Assembly: GCA_009823395.1 (NCBI GenBank)
Contig: CM020513.1
Location: forward strand, 20,788,501 to 20,852,500
Length of the DNA stretch: 64,000 nucleotides
Reading direction: 5' to 3'
DNA from: Thamnaconus septentrionalis
Lineage: Eukaryota; Chordata; Actinopteri; Tetraodontiformes; Monacanthidae
The notes under the pieces were generated by a model, which did not search any database, had not been told where the DNA came from, and saw only the letters and a program-made list of their open reading frames with translations. The stretch's first letter is position 1; every line of letters begins with the position of its first letter. Positions 1 through 13,629 of the stretch are shown here, in pieces. A program made the position numbers and the translations under genes.

Positions 1-397
1 ATAGCTCTGTATGGTCCTTGTGAGGCTTTCCCTCTTCACGTCTCTCATCCCTTCGCAAACATTTACACACATCGTGCTACATTTGTCACAAAACCCGTAG
101 TATGATTTATTTACTCGGAGAATTTCTTACTATTCATTAATTCCTCCGCCATAAAACCAGGCCTGAACCTGTGACCTCAGTCTTCTTTCGTTCTTACGGT
201 CGGCCAAAATCTCATTAGCTGACACCTGAGATGTAATCTTTGACCATGCCCATGGATATATATTCACATGTTTGAGAGATTTACAGATGCAATCTCAGCA
301 GCCCGGCTGCACTGCGAGGTTAAGGGTTTGGTCTCTTCGCAGTGTTGCGGCAAAACGTTAGTAAAAATCAATCAGCAGGTTGTAGCGCACACTCGTG
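1..397. other. intergenic, nothing recognised
   Basis: No coding exon, RNA gene or clear repeat boundary is visible before the minisatellite. Short open frames here lack family resemblance and splice-site support. Confidence 0.5.
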
Positions 398-614
398 GAA
401 ATCAAAGAAGGTAGTAGAACACTGGTAGAAACCAAACTAGGTAGTGGAACACTGGTAGAAACCAACCTAGGTAGTAGAACACAAACTAGGTAGTGGAACA
501 CTGGTAGACATCAAACTAGGTAGTAGAACACTGGTAGAAACCAAACTAGGTAGTAGAACACAAACTAGGTAGTGGAACACAAACTAGGTAGTGGAACACT
601 GGTAGACATCAAAC
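398..614. repeat. minisatellite, about 30-bp unit with a 19-bp short variant
   Basis: The stretch is built from tandem, slightly varied copies of a unit reading roughly aaactaggtagtggaacac followed by tggtagaaacc. Some copies lack the second half, giving an alternating long/short pattern. Substitutions are few between copies, so the array is likely young and length-variable. No coding role is apparent. Confidence 0.85.
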
Positions 615-775
615 AAAAGAGAACACATTAGGACTCTTACACACACGTTCAGCACACTCACACACACACATTAATGACTGTGTGAGTGTGTGGTGACATT
701 CACAACATTCACCCCCTCCTCGGTGTTCGCACTGGGAGCCTCTCACTTCTGATCAATACACTGCTTTCTCTAAAT

Positions 776-823
<48 letters not shown>

Positions 824-1737
824 CAACAGCGATACATCACCTAATACTTTGAGTCTGGAAATCCCATCCCCCTCCGGTCTCCACCGTTCTGGCTCTACTC
901 TTAAACACATCAATACCACTCAATCTCCCTGTTCCGCCGTCATGGGAATAATAGTAACAAAAATACCTGATGTGAAGTACGTCACGGTATGGAATGTCAC
1001 CTTATGTTTTGCGATTCTTGTGCAGGTTTAATTGTGATGAGCATATACTGCAAAAAGCAGCATGATACACCATTTATTCAAATGGTATAAAAGAGTCGAT
1101 ACAATCGCTGCTACAGTCCACTTCCTCAGCCTGCAGGGGAGCCGCCTGATCAAACTAATGCTGCATCCAACTGCGTGCGTGTGTGTGTGTGTGTGTGTGA
1201 GTTTGTTAGGTCACAGGGACGAAAACAAAGAAGGAAGATTCCAGTTGGAAAAGCGCACGTTTTTCTGTGCGTCCACCAAATTGTGTGAAAGACGGTGCGA
1301 ATTGGGGGGGAGGGGGGGGGGGACGTAAAGGATAGCGTGACGTTCATGTGTGTTTAAGCGTGCGTTGAGGGCCTTGGCGTAAGGTGGCTGTGATTAATTC
1401 CCCGCCGAAGCTATGCGCCTCTAATTCCCGGCTGAAGTCGGAATGGTCCCTGAAGAGTCCCAGTGGAAATCACAGTAGGCAGGCAGGGAAGACAGCAGCT
1501 CTGAGAAACACTGATGAATTATCCATGGAGGGACCGAGGGTTCGGGGCGAGAGAGGGGGCGAGTGTTTAAGGGCTGGAGGCAGAAGGATGCATTGTAAAT
1601 ACAGGAGGAATAGTAGCAACAAAAAAAAATAAAGTCTGTGTCAGTGAATGGTCGGAGTGTTGAGAGAGGGCGATGAAACTTGTCTGCCTCTCCGCCAGGG
1701 CGTTTCCTGCCGAATAGTTGATCCATTCTCATTAGGG
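615..1737. other. intergenic with simple repeats
   Basis: Contains a CA microsatellite at 779-817, a short TG tract near 1178-1200 and a G-rich run at 1303-1321. The open frames here run through these repeats and look like chance. No gene recognised. Confidence 0.5.
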
Positions 1738-2401
1738 CAGGGCTGCGCGATTAATCGATTTCAAATTGATTAATTGATTCATCGGTAATCAGATTTATTA
1801 GTCAAGACGATGTTAAAAAAAAAGGAAAATCTTAAAATCAGTTTTCCACTCGTGTGCTCCCGGGCTTCGGGCTCTTACAAAATGGGAAAGTTTTGCACTT
1901 CAGTCATTCATCGTTGTTCAAGATGATAGAAAAACCTTTTATTTTTAAAGTGATGTTTGGTGAGGGACAGTTAAGGTCGTCACTTCAATACCGCAGGCGG
2001 ATTCATTTGTGTTTGGTTCGTAAGTTTTCACTTTATTCCCAAAGAAGGGAACTTCATCTTTGTTTATGAGTAAACTGTTCATTTTCAAGAGAAGTTTGGT
2101 GAAAGTGAGATTCTCACTCCATTAATCCCAAGGGTTGATCTTTGTTTGGTCAAGAAGACTGTAAATGTTGTCACTTTAGGAAACACAAGCAGGATTTACG
2201 CTACCTTTCAGTTGCAATTCATTCCCAATAGAGGAATATGTTTGCTGTTTTTCTTTAAAGACAAAGATAAAATATTTGAAATAGTTTATTCCATTGTCTT
2301 TTGTAGTTTTACCAAAAAAAAAATAAATAAATCGAAATTGAAAATCGAGTTTTCAGCAAAAAAAAATCGAATTTATATATGTCCAAAACTGGCCAGCCCT
2401 A
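1738..2401. mobile_element. non-autonomous hAT-like DNA element
   Basis: The left end reads CAGGGCTG and the right end reads CAGCCCTA, a short terminal inverted repeat of the hAT type. The 8 bases outside are cattaggg on the left and catcagga on the right (6 of 8 identical), consistent with a decayed 8-bp target duplication. Internal sequence has no transposase frame. The start agctgcgcgattaatcg resembles a common fish repeat, and a related left end may recur near 33808. Confidence 0.5.
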
Positions 2402-4919
2402 CATCAGGACCACGTTAAAATTGGAAACAGATCGCGTTAAATGTGAAACGTATCCAATTACAGCGGCGCCATTTGTATGGTAATGAGGTTATGCCGACGT
2501 TAGGATGGGAGGGATATTGAGACGTGGCGCAGTTATGCGGTTGGATTTTGTTCATTTTTGAGCTGAAGCAGGGCGAGATTCTGCACTTACTCACCGCGGC
2601 GGGTCATACAGTCAGAAGGGTGCGGCCACTGAGGCAGATCTGGAACAGCATGGGGCTGAGGCAGAGAAGGAGGAACAGCTTCGACCCTCCGGAGGTTGCC
2701 TGCTTTCTCACTGGTCAGCTGGAGGGTCAGGGAAGGGCGCATGAACTCAAGCTGTGCCGTCCAAACTGCATCCGAGCAGAGAGGTTAACGTGTTCACCCG
2801 AGATGTCGCTTTTTAACCACATACGAATGACGCCGATCAGTTTTCATTTTTAATTTCTTTGCCGTGGAGAAGAGAAGCGTTCTGCTTCTCTTTCTACTTT
2901 TGCACTCAAACGTTAAACAACAACAGCAGCAACAACAACAACAACAACAACAACCATCAGTCCTTCCTTTTTTTGACGTGAGATTACTTCAGATGTCAGA
3001 TGGTCCGAATACTTGCATATAAAGTAATTGGTTTATTGAACAACTGATCTTTGTATTACAATTCAATAAAAAAACAAAAAAAACTGAAGCTAAGCAAGTT
3101 CTTGAGACCAGACATCAACATAATAAATAACATCACAAGTGTTTAACTGTATTTCTGTTTCCCTCTGCGTTGTTTTGTTTGCAGTAAGAGATCTGTAGGC
3201 ACACACAGTAAGTCTCTCAATTCACTTTTTCACGTTGTGTTGCAATGAAAAACGACATCCAAGTGTGGCAGGCGATGATGCTACTTGACTTGTCTGTATT
3301 CACTTCCAGGCACATGGCAAGACTGTCCAATCAAACCTTTGGAAGTTACTGCATCACAACGGTATCAACATTGGTTTTGTTGTTTTCACTTAGTCTTATT
3401 GATGTATCCAGTGCATGGATCTGGAGGCACCCGAGACACCTGATGAGGCCGAGGTCTCCCCTTTAGTAATCGTGACTTTTCCTTTCCTGGATGCACATGC
3501 AAGTGTCCTGATACGTGCAATGATAATTTCAGCTTGGCCCAGCATTCTTGCTTTACATTCAACGGTCTTTTTTTTTTTTATTTTTTTCCAACAAGAAAGT
3601 CACTTATAGTCTGTCCTGACATAATGCATTATGGGTCGCTAATGACTGCGTTATGTGGGTAGTACCCACACATTATATTGGGAGAGTCCTTAGTGCCTGA
3701 AGCCTTTAGAAAATGAACAAATTGCACAGGCGCTTATTAGACCCTGTTCATTATGCCTATAATGAACTCAGAAGGAGATTTTAATGCCTAATGACCAGTA
3801 CGCAGAACAGCAGGGCCGACATTGAGTCAGAATGCAGTACATGAGGTACGGTGTTCTTTTGATAAGCTTAATGTAACCTTATGCTGTAATTGTTGGTATG
3901 TGGCGTATTTCACTGAATTTAAACGTAGACGCTCCAAATTCGCACGTGAACGGGATTTACCTTGGATTTTTAGCCAAGGTTACAAACGATGGGAGACCAA
4001 AGTCTTTGGTTAACATTGAATACACAATTTTTCATATATATATATATATTAAAGAGATCTCCCAGGGCAAAGACTCTGACCTTCATCTAGCATTTAGAGC
4101 CTTGGATGGCGGCTTCTTTGAACTTCTAATGAACACGACGATCGTTTTGGCTTTCAGCAGATGTCCTCACAAAAGAAAATATTCAAAGTGCTTCACAACT
4201 AATGTTGATCTTACGTCTCCCAAATGAAGTGAAGCAGAGAAGCATACCCACGAGCCTCTTTTCTGACAGTTAATGTCAAAAGCGAAACAGGGACAACGTT
4301 ACATAATTGCCTCTGAGAAGTGCATTTACTTTGTATCTTTTTATTCTCTGTAATAATCGTGTAATAATGCACAGTTCAGTCCCCAAACACATCAGCTAAC
4401 TCAGCAAACCTTCTAATGCTTTCATTTTTTTATTCTTTTGCTGTTGCTTTATCTCGTGTCAGCCTACCTACTTCAAAATCCGCTACATTTTTGTTGAACT
4501 CCTCCCTGAGTGTTGCACGGAGTCGCACAGAGTAATGAGATCAAGCAGTCTGACTGTCACCTCTCCCCTTTGGTGGCATCAATTCCAATCAAAATTCATC
4601 GTATATGAGTCTCTCCTCTCATCTATGCTGAGGTTTAGTCGAGGACTGTACTCCAAAGAGGAATTATATCTCTTCCAAAACAAATGAAATAATCATTCTC
4701 TAATCTCCTGCTGGCCCGTGGGTGCACCCTCTCCCAAAAAACTCCTCTTACCTCCAGGATTTCATATTTTCTGATAGGTTAATGCTCCTGGGTTCAGAAA
4801 ATTATTCACCCTTCTGGGTTCACATAACTTTTTGAACACCAATTACGTATTTCAAAAAACGCCTCATCATCCAGCAAAGGACAGACTTCTTTCTGACTGT
4901 TTCTCTCCTCTCCTCTTCC
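2402..4919. other. intergenic, no gene recognised
   Basis: About 2.5 kb of AT-rich DNA with a CAA-type microsatellite near 2919-2953 and a short TA tract near 4038-4050. Open frames are all short, lack splice-site context and do not resemble known proteins. Confidence 0.5.
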
Positions 4920-5182
4920 GTCCAAACATAACGCGCCATTTTCGCTTAAAGTGAACTGGTCACGTGACCCCGTACGTCACGTTCGGTGACGTGTAAAGGA
5001 GAAGAAAGTGTTTCCATGACACTTTTGCGATATACTTCTGTATCGATACGTCTGAAAAAACCACCTCGTGAGTGCATAAAAACCTTTCAGCTATATTTGT
5101 TAGGTTTTTCGAACTTTAGGTGTTTCCATGACGATATTTAGGTTTCGCGCAACTCTAGGGGTAATGGAAACGCGGCTAGTGC
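4920..5182 (+). mobile_element. MITE-like dispersed repeat, family A, + copy
   Basis: This copy contains a core reading aagtgaactggtcacgtgac, then the phrase acgtctgaaaaaaccacctcgtg, here given only as its position about 5049-5070, and ends in ggtaatggaaacgcggct. The same order of phrases is found inverted at 11455-11737, and end segments recur at 32942-33103 and 34990-35092. The recurring end ggtaatggaaacacagct, with its inverse agctgcgtttccat, looks like a terminal inverted repeat. No coding capacity. Confidence 0.65.
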
Positions 5183-5319
5183 GTATTGTGGCTGCCCACG
5201 AAAGGCAAACGGTGACGACTTTCTAGATTGCCATGAATTCTAACTGCCTGAGGGCCGTCGTAACGTTACCCCAATCATTTTGATGTTAGCGTTGCGTGCG
5301 ACACACACTTTCCCTGGTT

Positions 5320-5603
5320 CGCCATCAATCCGCTTTCTGCCACCACTCCTCCTGCACTCAGGGTCACGGGGTGCTGGAGCCTATCCCAGCAGTCTGAGGG
5401 TGAAGGCAAGCAAGTCACCGGTTCATCACGGTGCCAAATGGGGATGGACAACCATCCACAACAGTATTCACACATGTGGACGACTTGAAATTGGCACAGG
5501 CACAGGGAGAAGATGCAAACTCCACGCGAAAAGGTTGCAATTGACCCCACAACCTTCTCAGCGTGAGGCAACTGTGCAAACCACTGCACCACTACGCCAC
5601 TGA
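5320..5603 (-). repeat. tRNA-derived SINE, near full-length, antisense
   Basis: Read on the minus strand, the element starts with an A-box-like TGGTGCAGTGGTTTGCAC, followed by GTTGCCTCAC and a decayed B box. It continues to the tail CAGCACCCCGTGACCCTGAG just before a GGAT-rich end. The same body is seen at 13630-13925 (antisense), 12951-13082 (sense, tail only) and 47379-47445 (sense, head only). This is a widespread type of fish SINE whose copies often end in GGAT repeats. The family name is not asserted. Confidence 0.7.
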
Positions 5604-8600
5604 CAATTAAATAACTGAACATTTTCTCATGAGAGTAATTGTTTATTTTGGAGCCTTTCATAGGCGACGAATGATTGCAAACAGTACCAAGGACACCACA
5701 GCGTTACTGGGCAGAGCCATCAATTTGCAGTGGCTATTTTAAGCATTGCTGGTTACCACATGCAGATGTTCTCCTTCTGCAGTGCATAAATAACAAAGTT
5801 TAGATGATATGGCTCTTTTAAAGTAGCTCTGCTACCTGCTACTCTGCAATTTTTTTATTTATTTTTTTTTAACAAAAACCTTCCTTCCCTCAGAATCCTA
5901 AAATGTGAAATGATAGCCATTGACGTACTGGCTAAATATACACACGGCTGACATAGCCGATTGCTAGTGGTACCAGATTAACAGCCGAACAACACTGGAA
6001 AGAACATTCATCAGTCGATCTGTTGGTCATTGCAACTAATTAAACAGAGACACTTGTGACACAACCAACAATGAGGTGCAGATTCAAATTATTTCCAGAA
6101 TTACATTGAAGACGAGGAAGATTCTACCAGGTACCTCACAGGTAAAACCAACTACTGTTGGCTCTGCCTTGTCCGCAGAGAGGAAGCAGCTCCTGCCTGG
6201 GAAAGTTAAATCTCTGGCTAAGTTTCATCACCTGAGGGTTTCAGAGATGCATCAGGCCAACGTGACTGAAGGTGGCACTGGAAGTCTGATGGAGCTCATT
6301 ATGCCGTGCTGTACTTTTCCTTTAATGAGTTTTGAGCCAACGGACAATTGTAGGGCGAGATTCCCACCTTTAATCATAGGGATTACAGCACAGATTAGTT
6401 TGAAACAAATCTGGTGTTGGCTGAACTGAGAGGGTCATGTTTAGGGTTATCATCATCAAGCCGTCATCATATATGGATGGATTGCAAGGATGGGCCAGTC
6501 AGCAGCTTTTTGCGACTGCAGTACTCTGATCACTGTGGACATTTCATGGGGGTGAGCTATTCTGAGATTACAGTCTGCCGCCGCACATAAAATAAGACGA
6601 TGAGGACGGCAGCATGACTGCAGAGACCTGCGAGGGAACAGGTTGAACTTAATTTGAAACGTAATTGAAATACCTCAGGGTAGGAAGCTACGTAGCTGCA
6701 AACCTTGAGGGACAATGCAGGCTGTACCTCGGTTCATTGGGAGGTTTTCATTCACGTTTTCGTTTCAGTTTAAAAGAAAAAAACAACCTTTATTTAACCA
6801 GAGCATCAATTGGTAACCATTTCTCTTTTACAGTGGCGACCTGAAAATATAAAGAGCCAATTCTGTCCAACTTGCTGAGTCTGGAGTGAAATTACAAAAG
6901 ATTTGATTCTTCTTTAGAGCAGTCATGAGCTGCTAAGCAACCACTTTTTCAAAAAAAAAAATTTTCTTGTTGCAGCAAGCAGTAAGTAAGCAAGAGGTCA
7001 AATCTCTTTTAGAAAGAGTTCAATAATTGTTTTACACTTTATAAGGATGAGCATGGATGGTCGTGGGTGACTGATTGTGGAACTGGGATAAAAACAGCGG
7101 CATGAGTTGACCTCTCTGTGCAGGGAATTAGCGGGATGATGTATTATACGAGCGTGGCTGTTTGGGCCTGGACGATATTGTAGTGCAATAATATTTAAGC
7201 ATGCAATATGGTCTTTAGAGATATAAACAAAGAGGACTATTAAGAGAACAACATACATTACAGGCAGCAGGACCTCGGAGGCATACTTTAATGAGAACAC
7301 TTGGTAATGAGATTCACTTTTTGCTGAACATGTCTGTGATTCTTCTTGTTGCTGGAGACTGTGGGATATGAGTGCATTTTCTAGGCTGGATTTGTGTAAT
7401 CTTGAACTTAGTGCTAAACTTATGGACAGCCTGCATTTTTGTTGCAGTGATCCATTTTATGTTTAAACTTTCTTGGCATTTATCAAAAGAACATTTGCCA
7501 TAATGACACTCGTTAATCAGAACGTGAAACTTGAAATCATTATTTTAAAAGGTTTAAAGTCAGTAAATCAAGTTAATCCTCAAACGACCTTTGTGCAAAG
7601 TGAACAAACAAAATAAATGTCAACACCAAAGCGGCAGCGTGGATAAAAGGGAAACAGAGTTATGGAATCAATTGTCCTCTACTTAGCGTTAGCCTCATGT
7701 GATATAGAAATAGAGAACAGATTGTAAATATTATTGTGTTGCCCTCCCTAACTAAAGAACAAAGCGATGCTCAATTAATGCCGACAAAATGTGAAGATTG
7801 TGCACTAAAAACAAAGACAAGCTGTGCTTGATGAATTTCCCAAATGAACAGACAGTGCCAACACTCTTGGCAGACATCTCCATCACTATTCCCCCAGAAA
7901 ATGAGCTTTAAAAGAAAAACCCCATCTACTCTAGATTTAAACAAGCCTTTGTTTCAGTGTACGGCTAAAAAAACAAAACAAAGACCAAGCAGAATGTTGT
8001 TGCCTACAACCGCAACAGGAAATGCCACTGTTAAGCCCTTAAAACCGGAGGTAGATAAAACTTGACATGACAATTCACCACATGTCTCACAATTTCTCTT
8101 GTTATGCTGCACAACTAATTAAATAACTAAAGGATAAAAAGTTGTGTGATGAGGCAAAAGCATGCAAGTAAGAACAATTTTTTTTTTTTTTTTGGAACAG
8201 TTGTTGATACATAACATTCGGATGCCACTCTAAGGGCCTAATTTAATAAAGATATACATATATATATATATATTGTATATACATATACATACATATGTTT
8301 AAATATATAACTACATATTGTTACAATTAGCGCACATATAGATCATAGTTATATGTGTGTATATTTGTGTGCATACACACATGGCTGTAATCTTGTTTCA
8401 TTGGCAATTATTGGCACAACACGCAAACCAATAAGACAGGAAATCGATAGATGCGTGCATGCAGTTTAGTGACTCTTATTTTGGATTTTTAGTAAATCAG
8501 CCCTTCAGATGGGTAATTGTGACTGGCAACACAAAACTACAGGGGCAGCACATGTGGGTAGCCACTCTCATCTTCTCCATGCTCACTCCATCTCAGAGTA

Positions 8601-11454
8601 ACAGCAGCTGCAGCGTCGGAGCAACATCTGTAGAATGAAGACAAGCAACACCAAGAGCTTCCAAACACACAGTGCACTTCAGTTAAGTACCCAAGGAACT
8701 TGAGTACGCCGCTGTAATCACAGATAAACCTGGATTCCTTTGTCTACCATCCTATGAATATTTATGTCAAAGAACAACGCGGTCAGAGTCTTTCCATTAT
8801 AGAAAACTCTACCGTGGTAAAGATTAATAATTACTAATAAGGCTACATTATGTACTCAAAATTGCCCCAAACCCCAGCAATACAGCCCAACACAGTAATG
8901 AAACACTTGGGGCCTGATTTATTAAATTAGCTATTAGTATGCGTGTGGCAAGTGTTCTACTGAGGTTGCACGCACAAACCCTTTAAATCAGACCCACTTG
9001 TAATTGTTGCTTTCTGTTGGTCGGATTTTTTTCTTCTTGTTTTTTTTCTTGACATCCCGCCCACTGTCTCCGTCCTGTCGTAGGAGTAAGACATTTTGTA
9101 TTTTATATTCCCATCACCAATCCTATGTAGCCGCTCATCTCTCTGCCGAGCATACAGGTGAAGAGCGACTGTACAGCCTTTTGGAGCGCACTTGATCAAA
9201 AACACGGCTTTGAAATGAATGACAGCAGAGACCCAGTGAAACCCCTCGTGCCGATTCAAAGAAGAAGAAGAAAATGCACTCGGGGGGAAAAATGGAGGGA
9301 AATAGTCAAATTTGAACATTAAAGCAGCCACGGAGTGAAAGTACCTGCGTGCATGTCTGCTCTTTCTGAAACCTGTCTGCTCTATTTTTCTCTGTCTGCC
9401 TGTGGATCCCTCTGCACCTGCCTTTCTGCGCCAGTCCCCCAAGCTGAAAGCTAATGAATTAACATCTACCTGCAGTGCACTGCCTAAGGAGTGTTCAGGT
9501 ACTTCATCACCAGAGCGGGTGCTCATTCACTTCCGCTAAAGTGCTTTTTCCACCGCCTGAGTTTAACTGGAATAACTTGTTTCTTTAACTTTAGGGTGTC
9601 GCTCCCACACCTGCGCTTCTCCTTCTCACTTTCCGGCATTGCCATTGGACGAAAGTTGTTTTCCGAACTTGGCCGCGTCTGTCTCTGTCACTTGGTCCTG
9701 CTGACACTCTGGTCGCTCCGCCGTAGTCGTTCAGTCCATCTTACCTGTCAGCCTCGCGACTCAATCTGCATGTTGTCAACCTGTCCGCCGTTTGGCAGTC
9801 TTTTCCTCTGATGTAATCACCGCTAAGGGTTGGGCTTTACATCTCTATTGGTTGCTGATGATCATCCATCAAATGGTCCATGTCAAGTCGTTGTTGTAGT
9901 CGTTCCCCTTAATGGTTTTCTCACTGCTTCTAAATACAGAATATTAGGGATATTTTAGAAATGTGGGATAATCACATAAAATGTTTAAAAAAAATCTCTA
10001 TTTTTAACACTTTCTGAAAAGTGGAGCAAGCAAAAGGAAGAAAGTACTTTTCTGATGAGCAGCCAGGCCATTGACTGGCCATAAAGACATAATATTGATT
10101 TAAAAAAAATAGTTTTTAATGTGAGGTTTGCAAAATATGCAAAAATTTGAATTGACAAGAGGATTCTTTTAATCTTTGATTCTTTTAATATGGTTTTTAT
10201 TTTTAATATTCTTTGTAGGTTCATTGCACAGCAAGCAATGCCCTCTGTTGTATGAAAGAGATTGACCTTTCTGAAGAGTGCTAATGTGTATCCTTGATGG
10301 GAAGAATATTTTGCCAAAAGCATCAAGTTGAAATTGTTTGTGCTGCCAGAGGAGGAATTTATTTTTTTTATTTTTTTTTGTCAATAGGTTTTTTTTTTTT
10401 TTTACAAATGTTTTTTTAACCTCTCCTTCAAAATATTTTTCATCACCTTAAGAACTATTCACGTCTGCAACATTCATGGTACCGTTCACGGCAGTTCCTG
10501 GTTAGTGGATGACTTTTTGCCAAGTATCAGCATAGTAAGCTGATGACATGCTTAATTTTAAAGGTGTTCCTTCTGCTAATTAAGATGAGGAAATTAACAA
10601 GTGTATGTCAGTGTGTGGACAGATGTTATCCAGCTCGTACTTCAAGAACCCCGGGTGGCAAAAAGCAGAAGTGCAGTTAAAAAAATGACTTAAGAGCAAC
10701 TTCATCTGTGCTGTTTCTGCGCCACAGATGTTCCAAACATGCTAAAAGCTCAAAAGACCAATAAAAAAAGAACCGTCCTCGACAACTCGTGCACACGTTC
10801 CACCTTGTGACCAGGATAGAAAAATCACTAAAATGCACCGATAATATTTCCCAGGGAAGGAATAGCTCATCTGAGATTTTCAGTGACATTCACCATGAGC
10901 GTGTTGAATTTTATGGTATTTTTATCTCCTGTGGTGTCAGCTTAGCGGTCATAATATATTCCTTGAGGGAAAACGTGCTCATGCGGTAATCAATAGCGAG
11001 TTTCCTCTGACCTGTTTTTTACAGATGGGACGCAGTGGTGGATTCCCCCCCCCTTTTCTTCCTCTGCTGCAGACTTTCCTGGGGGGGGGGGGGCTCACTA
11101 AAATTGATTGGAGAGATGGAACGGCCCAGAAATAGCGCTACTAGAGTGAGGATCGCCTCTGCCACCAGATGTCATTTACAAGACTTTCTACAGTTGTCCC
11201 ACTGCACCAGACTGCCTGTAAACACGCACACACACACACACACGCGCGCGCGCGTCTACAAGTGTACGCTGTAAATTCTCACTCACTCCCTTGCATCAGC
11301 AGTTTTCGACAAATACGCCAGAACACAGGGTGGCACGTGCTACCACACACTATGAAATCTAAGGTCCTTTCTCTTTCTCTCATGCAGAAACACAAACTAT
11401 CAATTCGGCAACGCTTTCCTTCTTCCAACATTGCGCTGACCTGACCTCCATAAA
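5604..11454. other. intergenic, no gene recognised
   Basis: About 5.8 kb without a supported gene. It holds TA-rich microsatellite sequence at about 8255-8300, poly-T tracts near 8179-8194 and 10371-10403, a C/G homopolymer stretch at 11046-11092 and a CA tract at 11225-11243. The longest open frame (8957-9526, minus) has no recognisable domain and no splice context. Confidence 0.5.
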
Positions 11455-11737
11455 CAACATGTTTCCATTATTTATCCATACCGAAGCTCCAAACCCACGA
11501 GAAACTGGTAATGGAAACATCTAAACTTCGAAAAAAACCTCTCAAATATCGCTAAAAGGTTTTTAGGCTGGCACGAGGTGGTTTTTCAGACGTATTGATA
11601 TCGAGGTATATCGCTAAAGTGCCACGGACACACTTTTTTCACATTTACACGTCAACCGGTCTGGACGTACGGGGCCACGTGACCAGTTCACTTCAAGTGA
11701 AAAAGGTGCGTTATGTTTGGACAGAGGAGGAGACGGA
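11455..11737 (-). mobile_element. MITE-like dispersed repeat, family A, inverted copy
   Basis: The reverse complement of this stretch follows the copy at 4920-5182 phrase by phrase: tccaaacataacgc, aagtgaactggtcacgtg, gatatac, acgtctgaaaaacc, ttcgaagtttag, then a gtttccattacc end. The two copies are about 6.5 kb apart in opposite orientation. An extra segment near the outer end (around 11470-11505) is not shared. Confidence 0.7.
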
Positions 11738-11924
11738 ATGTTGTTGTTTTTTTTTACACGTAATCAAAGAGAAAAATATAACAACCATTCTTGACAGCAA
11801 ACAAACGTAAATAAACAAAAGCAAGCGTAATTAATTTTACGAGAATTAACAGCTCATGCGCTTCACACCATCCAAGTACCTTTGGTCCCTATAATGTCAA
11901 GTGTCCAAAAAGGGTTGAAAAAGC

Positions 11925-11965
<41 letters not shown>

Positions 11966-12950
11966 TTTTCCATGATATTGTAACAGTGGTCTGGATATTA
12001 ATGGAGAGAGGCAGTCAGTGTCAACTGAGCTTTTAATAGAGCAGCATCTCCTGGACTAGATATGGATAAATAATACAGCAGTCTGCACATCTGCGTCAAA
12101 CAGACACTGACCTTTTGGGGGTTGCAGAGGGACGGTGGGTGGGGGGAGGGAGGGGGGGGGGGGGGGGTGGGCGGGCGCAGGAGAGGCACGGAAAGAAGTC
12201 CGAAAGAGTGAGGGTTTTGGAAGCAAAGGCGAATGCGAAAAGGATGAAGCCACTGACTGGAGGGGGTCGGTCGGGGGTGGGTGGGTAAGGTCAGGAGGGG
12301 GCACAAAATGGAGAAAATGTGACACCGAGGAATAACGCCCCCAAGTGTCAAAACCGAGGCGGAGCGTCCAGACAAAGCGTCATAATCGGAGCGGTACAAA
12401 GCGGCGATCAATCACGGCAGAGCAGGAAGAGGCCCTGACCCGATGAGGCTGCGGCCCTCGGAGACTCTCACTCCTCCTCGCTGCCATCATCTCTCTTTGT
12501 CTTTTTAAACCACCACCACTCCACCCACCCTCGTCCCACGTCCCTGACTGCATTGTGTCTTCCTCTCCTCCTCCATCCCGCCCCAATCTTCCTCTTTCCA
12601 TTTTGATTACTTTCTCCAGCTTCATCTCCCCCAGCCCTCCCCGTTCCTTACCCCCCCCACCCCCCCTATATTTCTGTCTCACACTCACCATCTGTCATCT
12701 GTTGTCCTGCCTCCGCCCTCCCCCACCTCCCACTCGTTTCCACTCCCTCAATCCAATTGAAGGGGGTTTATTGGCATCCTAAGATGAATTTGACTGTCTC
12801 TCCGATTCTCTGTCCTCCGACATTTGTCTCACACTTGCTAGCCCACATCGGCTCATCCCGAACCCGTACAGAAGTGAAGGCTGGGTCAGTCCACCACACA
12901 TAAGTACACCACATGTTGTAGGGTTTATTTTTAGTTAGCAGTTAGTTAGG
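11738..12950. other. intergenic, simple repeats and purine/pyrimidine blocks
   Basis: Contains a CA microsatellite at 11926-11963, a G-rich block at 12133-12176 and pyrimidine-rich DNA around 12530-12740. Open frames in these blocks are low-complexity (Pro/Gly/Arg-rich) and are rejected as genes. Confidence 0.5.
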
Positions 12951-13082
12951 TTCTGCGATGAACTGGCGACTTGTCCAGGGTGTCACCCTGCCTTCGCCCT
13001 AAGACAGCTGGGAGAGGCTCCAGCAGACCCCCGTGACCCTGACTTGGAATAAGCGGGTATAGAAGATGGATGGATGGATGGA
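12951..13082 (+). repeat. SINE tail fragment, sense
   Basis: Reads gatgaactggcgacttgtcc, then a stretch with cagctgggagaggctccagc and gtgaccctgacttggaataagcgg split around it, and ends in a GGAT repeat. This matches the 3' part of the tRNA-derived SINE at 5320-5603 and 13630-13925. It is truncated at its 5' end. Confidence 0.65.
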
Positions 13083-13629
13083 GTTAGTTAGGTTTTTTTC
13101 TTTTTCTTTTCTTTACTACACTCATGAACAAACAGAGGGACTTAAACAACGAGCTCAGCAGAGGATACAAGCGATAGCAGGGCTGTTTTAGACGGAGCAG
13201 TCCTCATCTAAACAACTCCAGTCTTTCAGTCTGATAGCCTGGAGTTACTTTCACGTGTACAGTGCCACCATGTGGAAGCACCTCGTAACCAGCTTTTAAC
13301 ACGGGTTTGCCGTTTGCTGCTTTCTCACAGAAACTTAATGTGAATTCATTCCCCCACCCCTAAAATCCATTGGCCTCTTCTGCATTTTTTTTTTTGAATT
13401 GCAAAATATGGACTTTAACCACTTTCAACCACATATTATTGAAATTAAAATTCAAAATATGTCGGGACGTAAAGACCAATGATGTCCTCTTCTGGACAGG
13501 CCTAAAGCTGATGTACCTGTAAGTCCCCTGTGTAAACTACAACGAAGCCCGACCAGTTCCAGAGACCACAGAAGAGCAGTTTACCCATTTTCTTTACAAT
13601 TATTATTATTATTATTATCATTATTATTG

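Noticed and set aside
8957..9526. 189-codon open frame on the minus strand
   Set aside because: No recognisable domain, no splice or polyadenylation context, and a competing frame on the other strand. Consistent with chance.
12056..12782. Several overlapping frames of 75-137 codons
   Set aside because: They are low-complexity Pro/Gly/Arg/Ser sequences made by purine and pyrimidine blocks.
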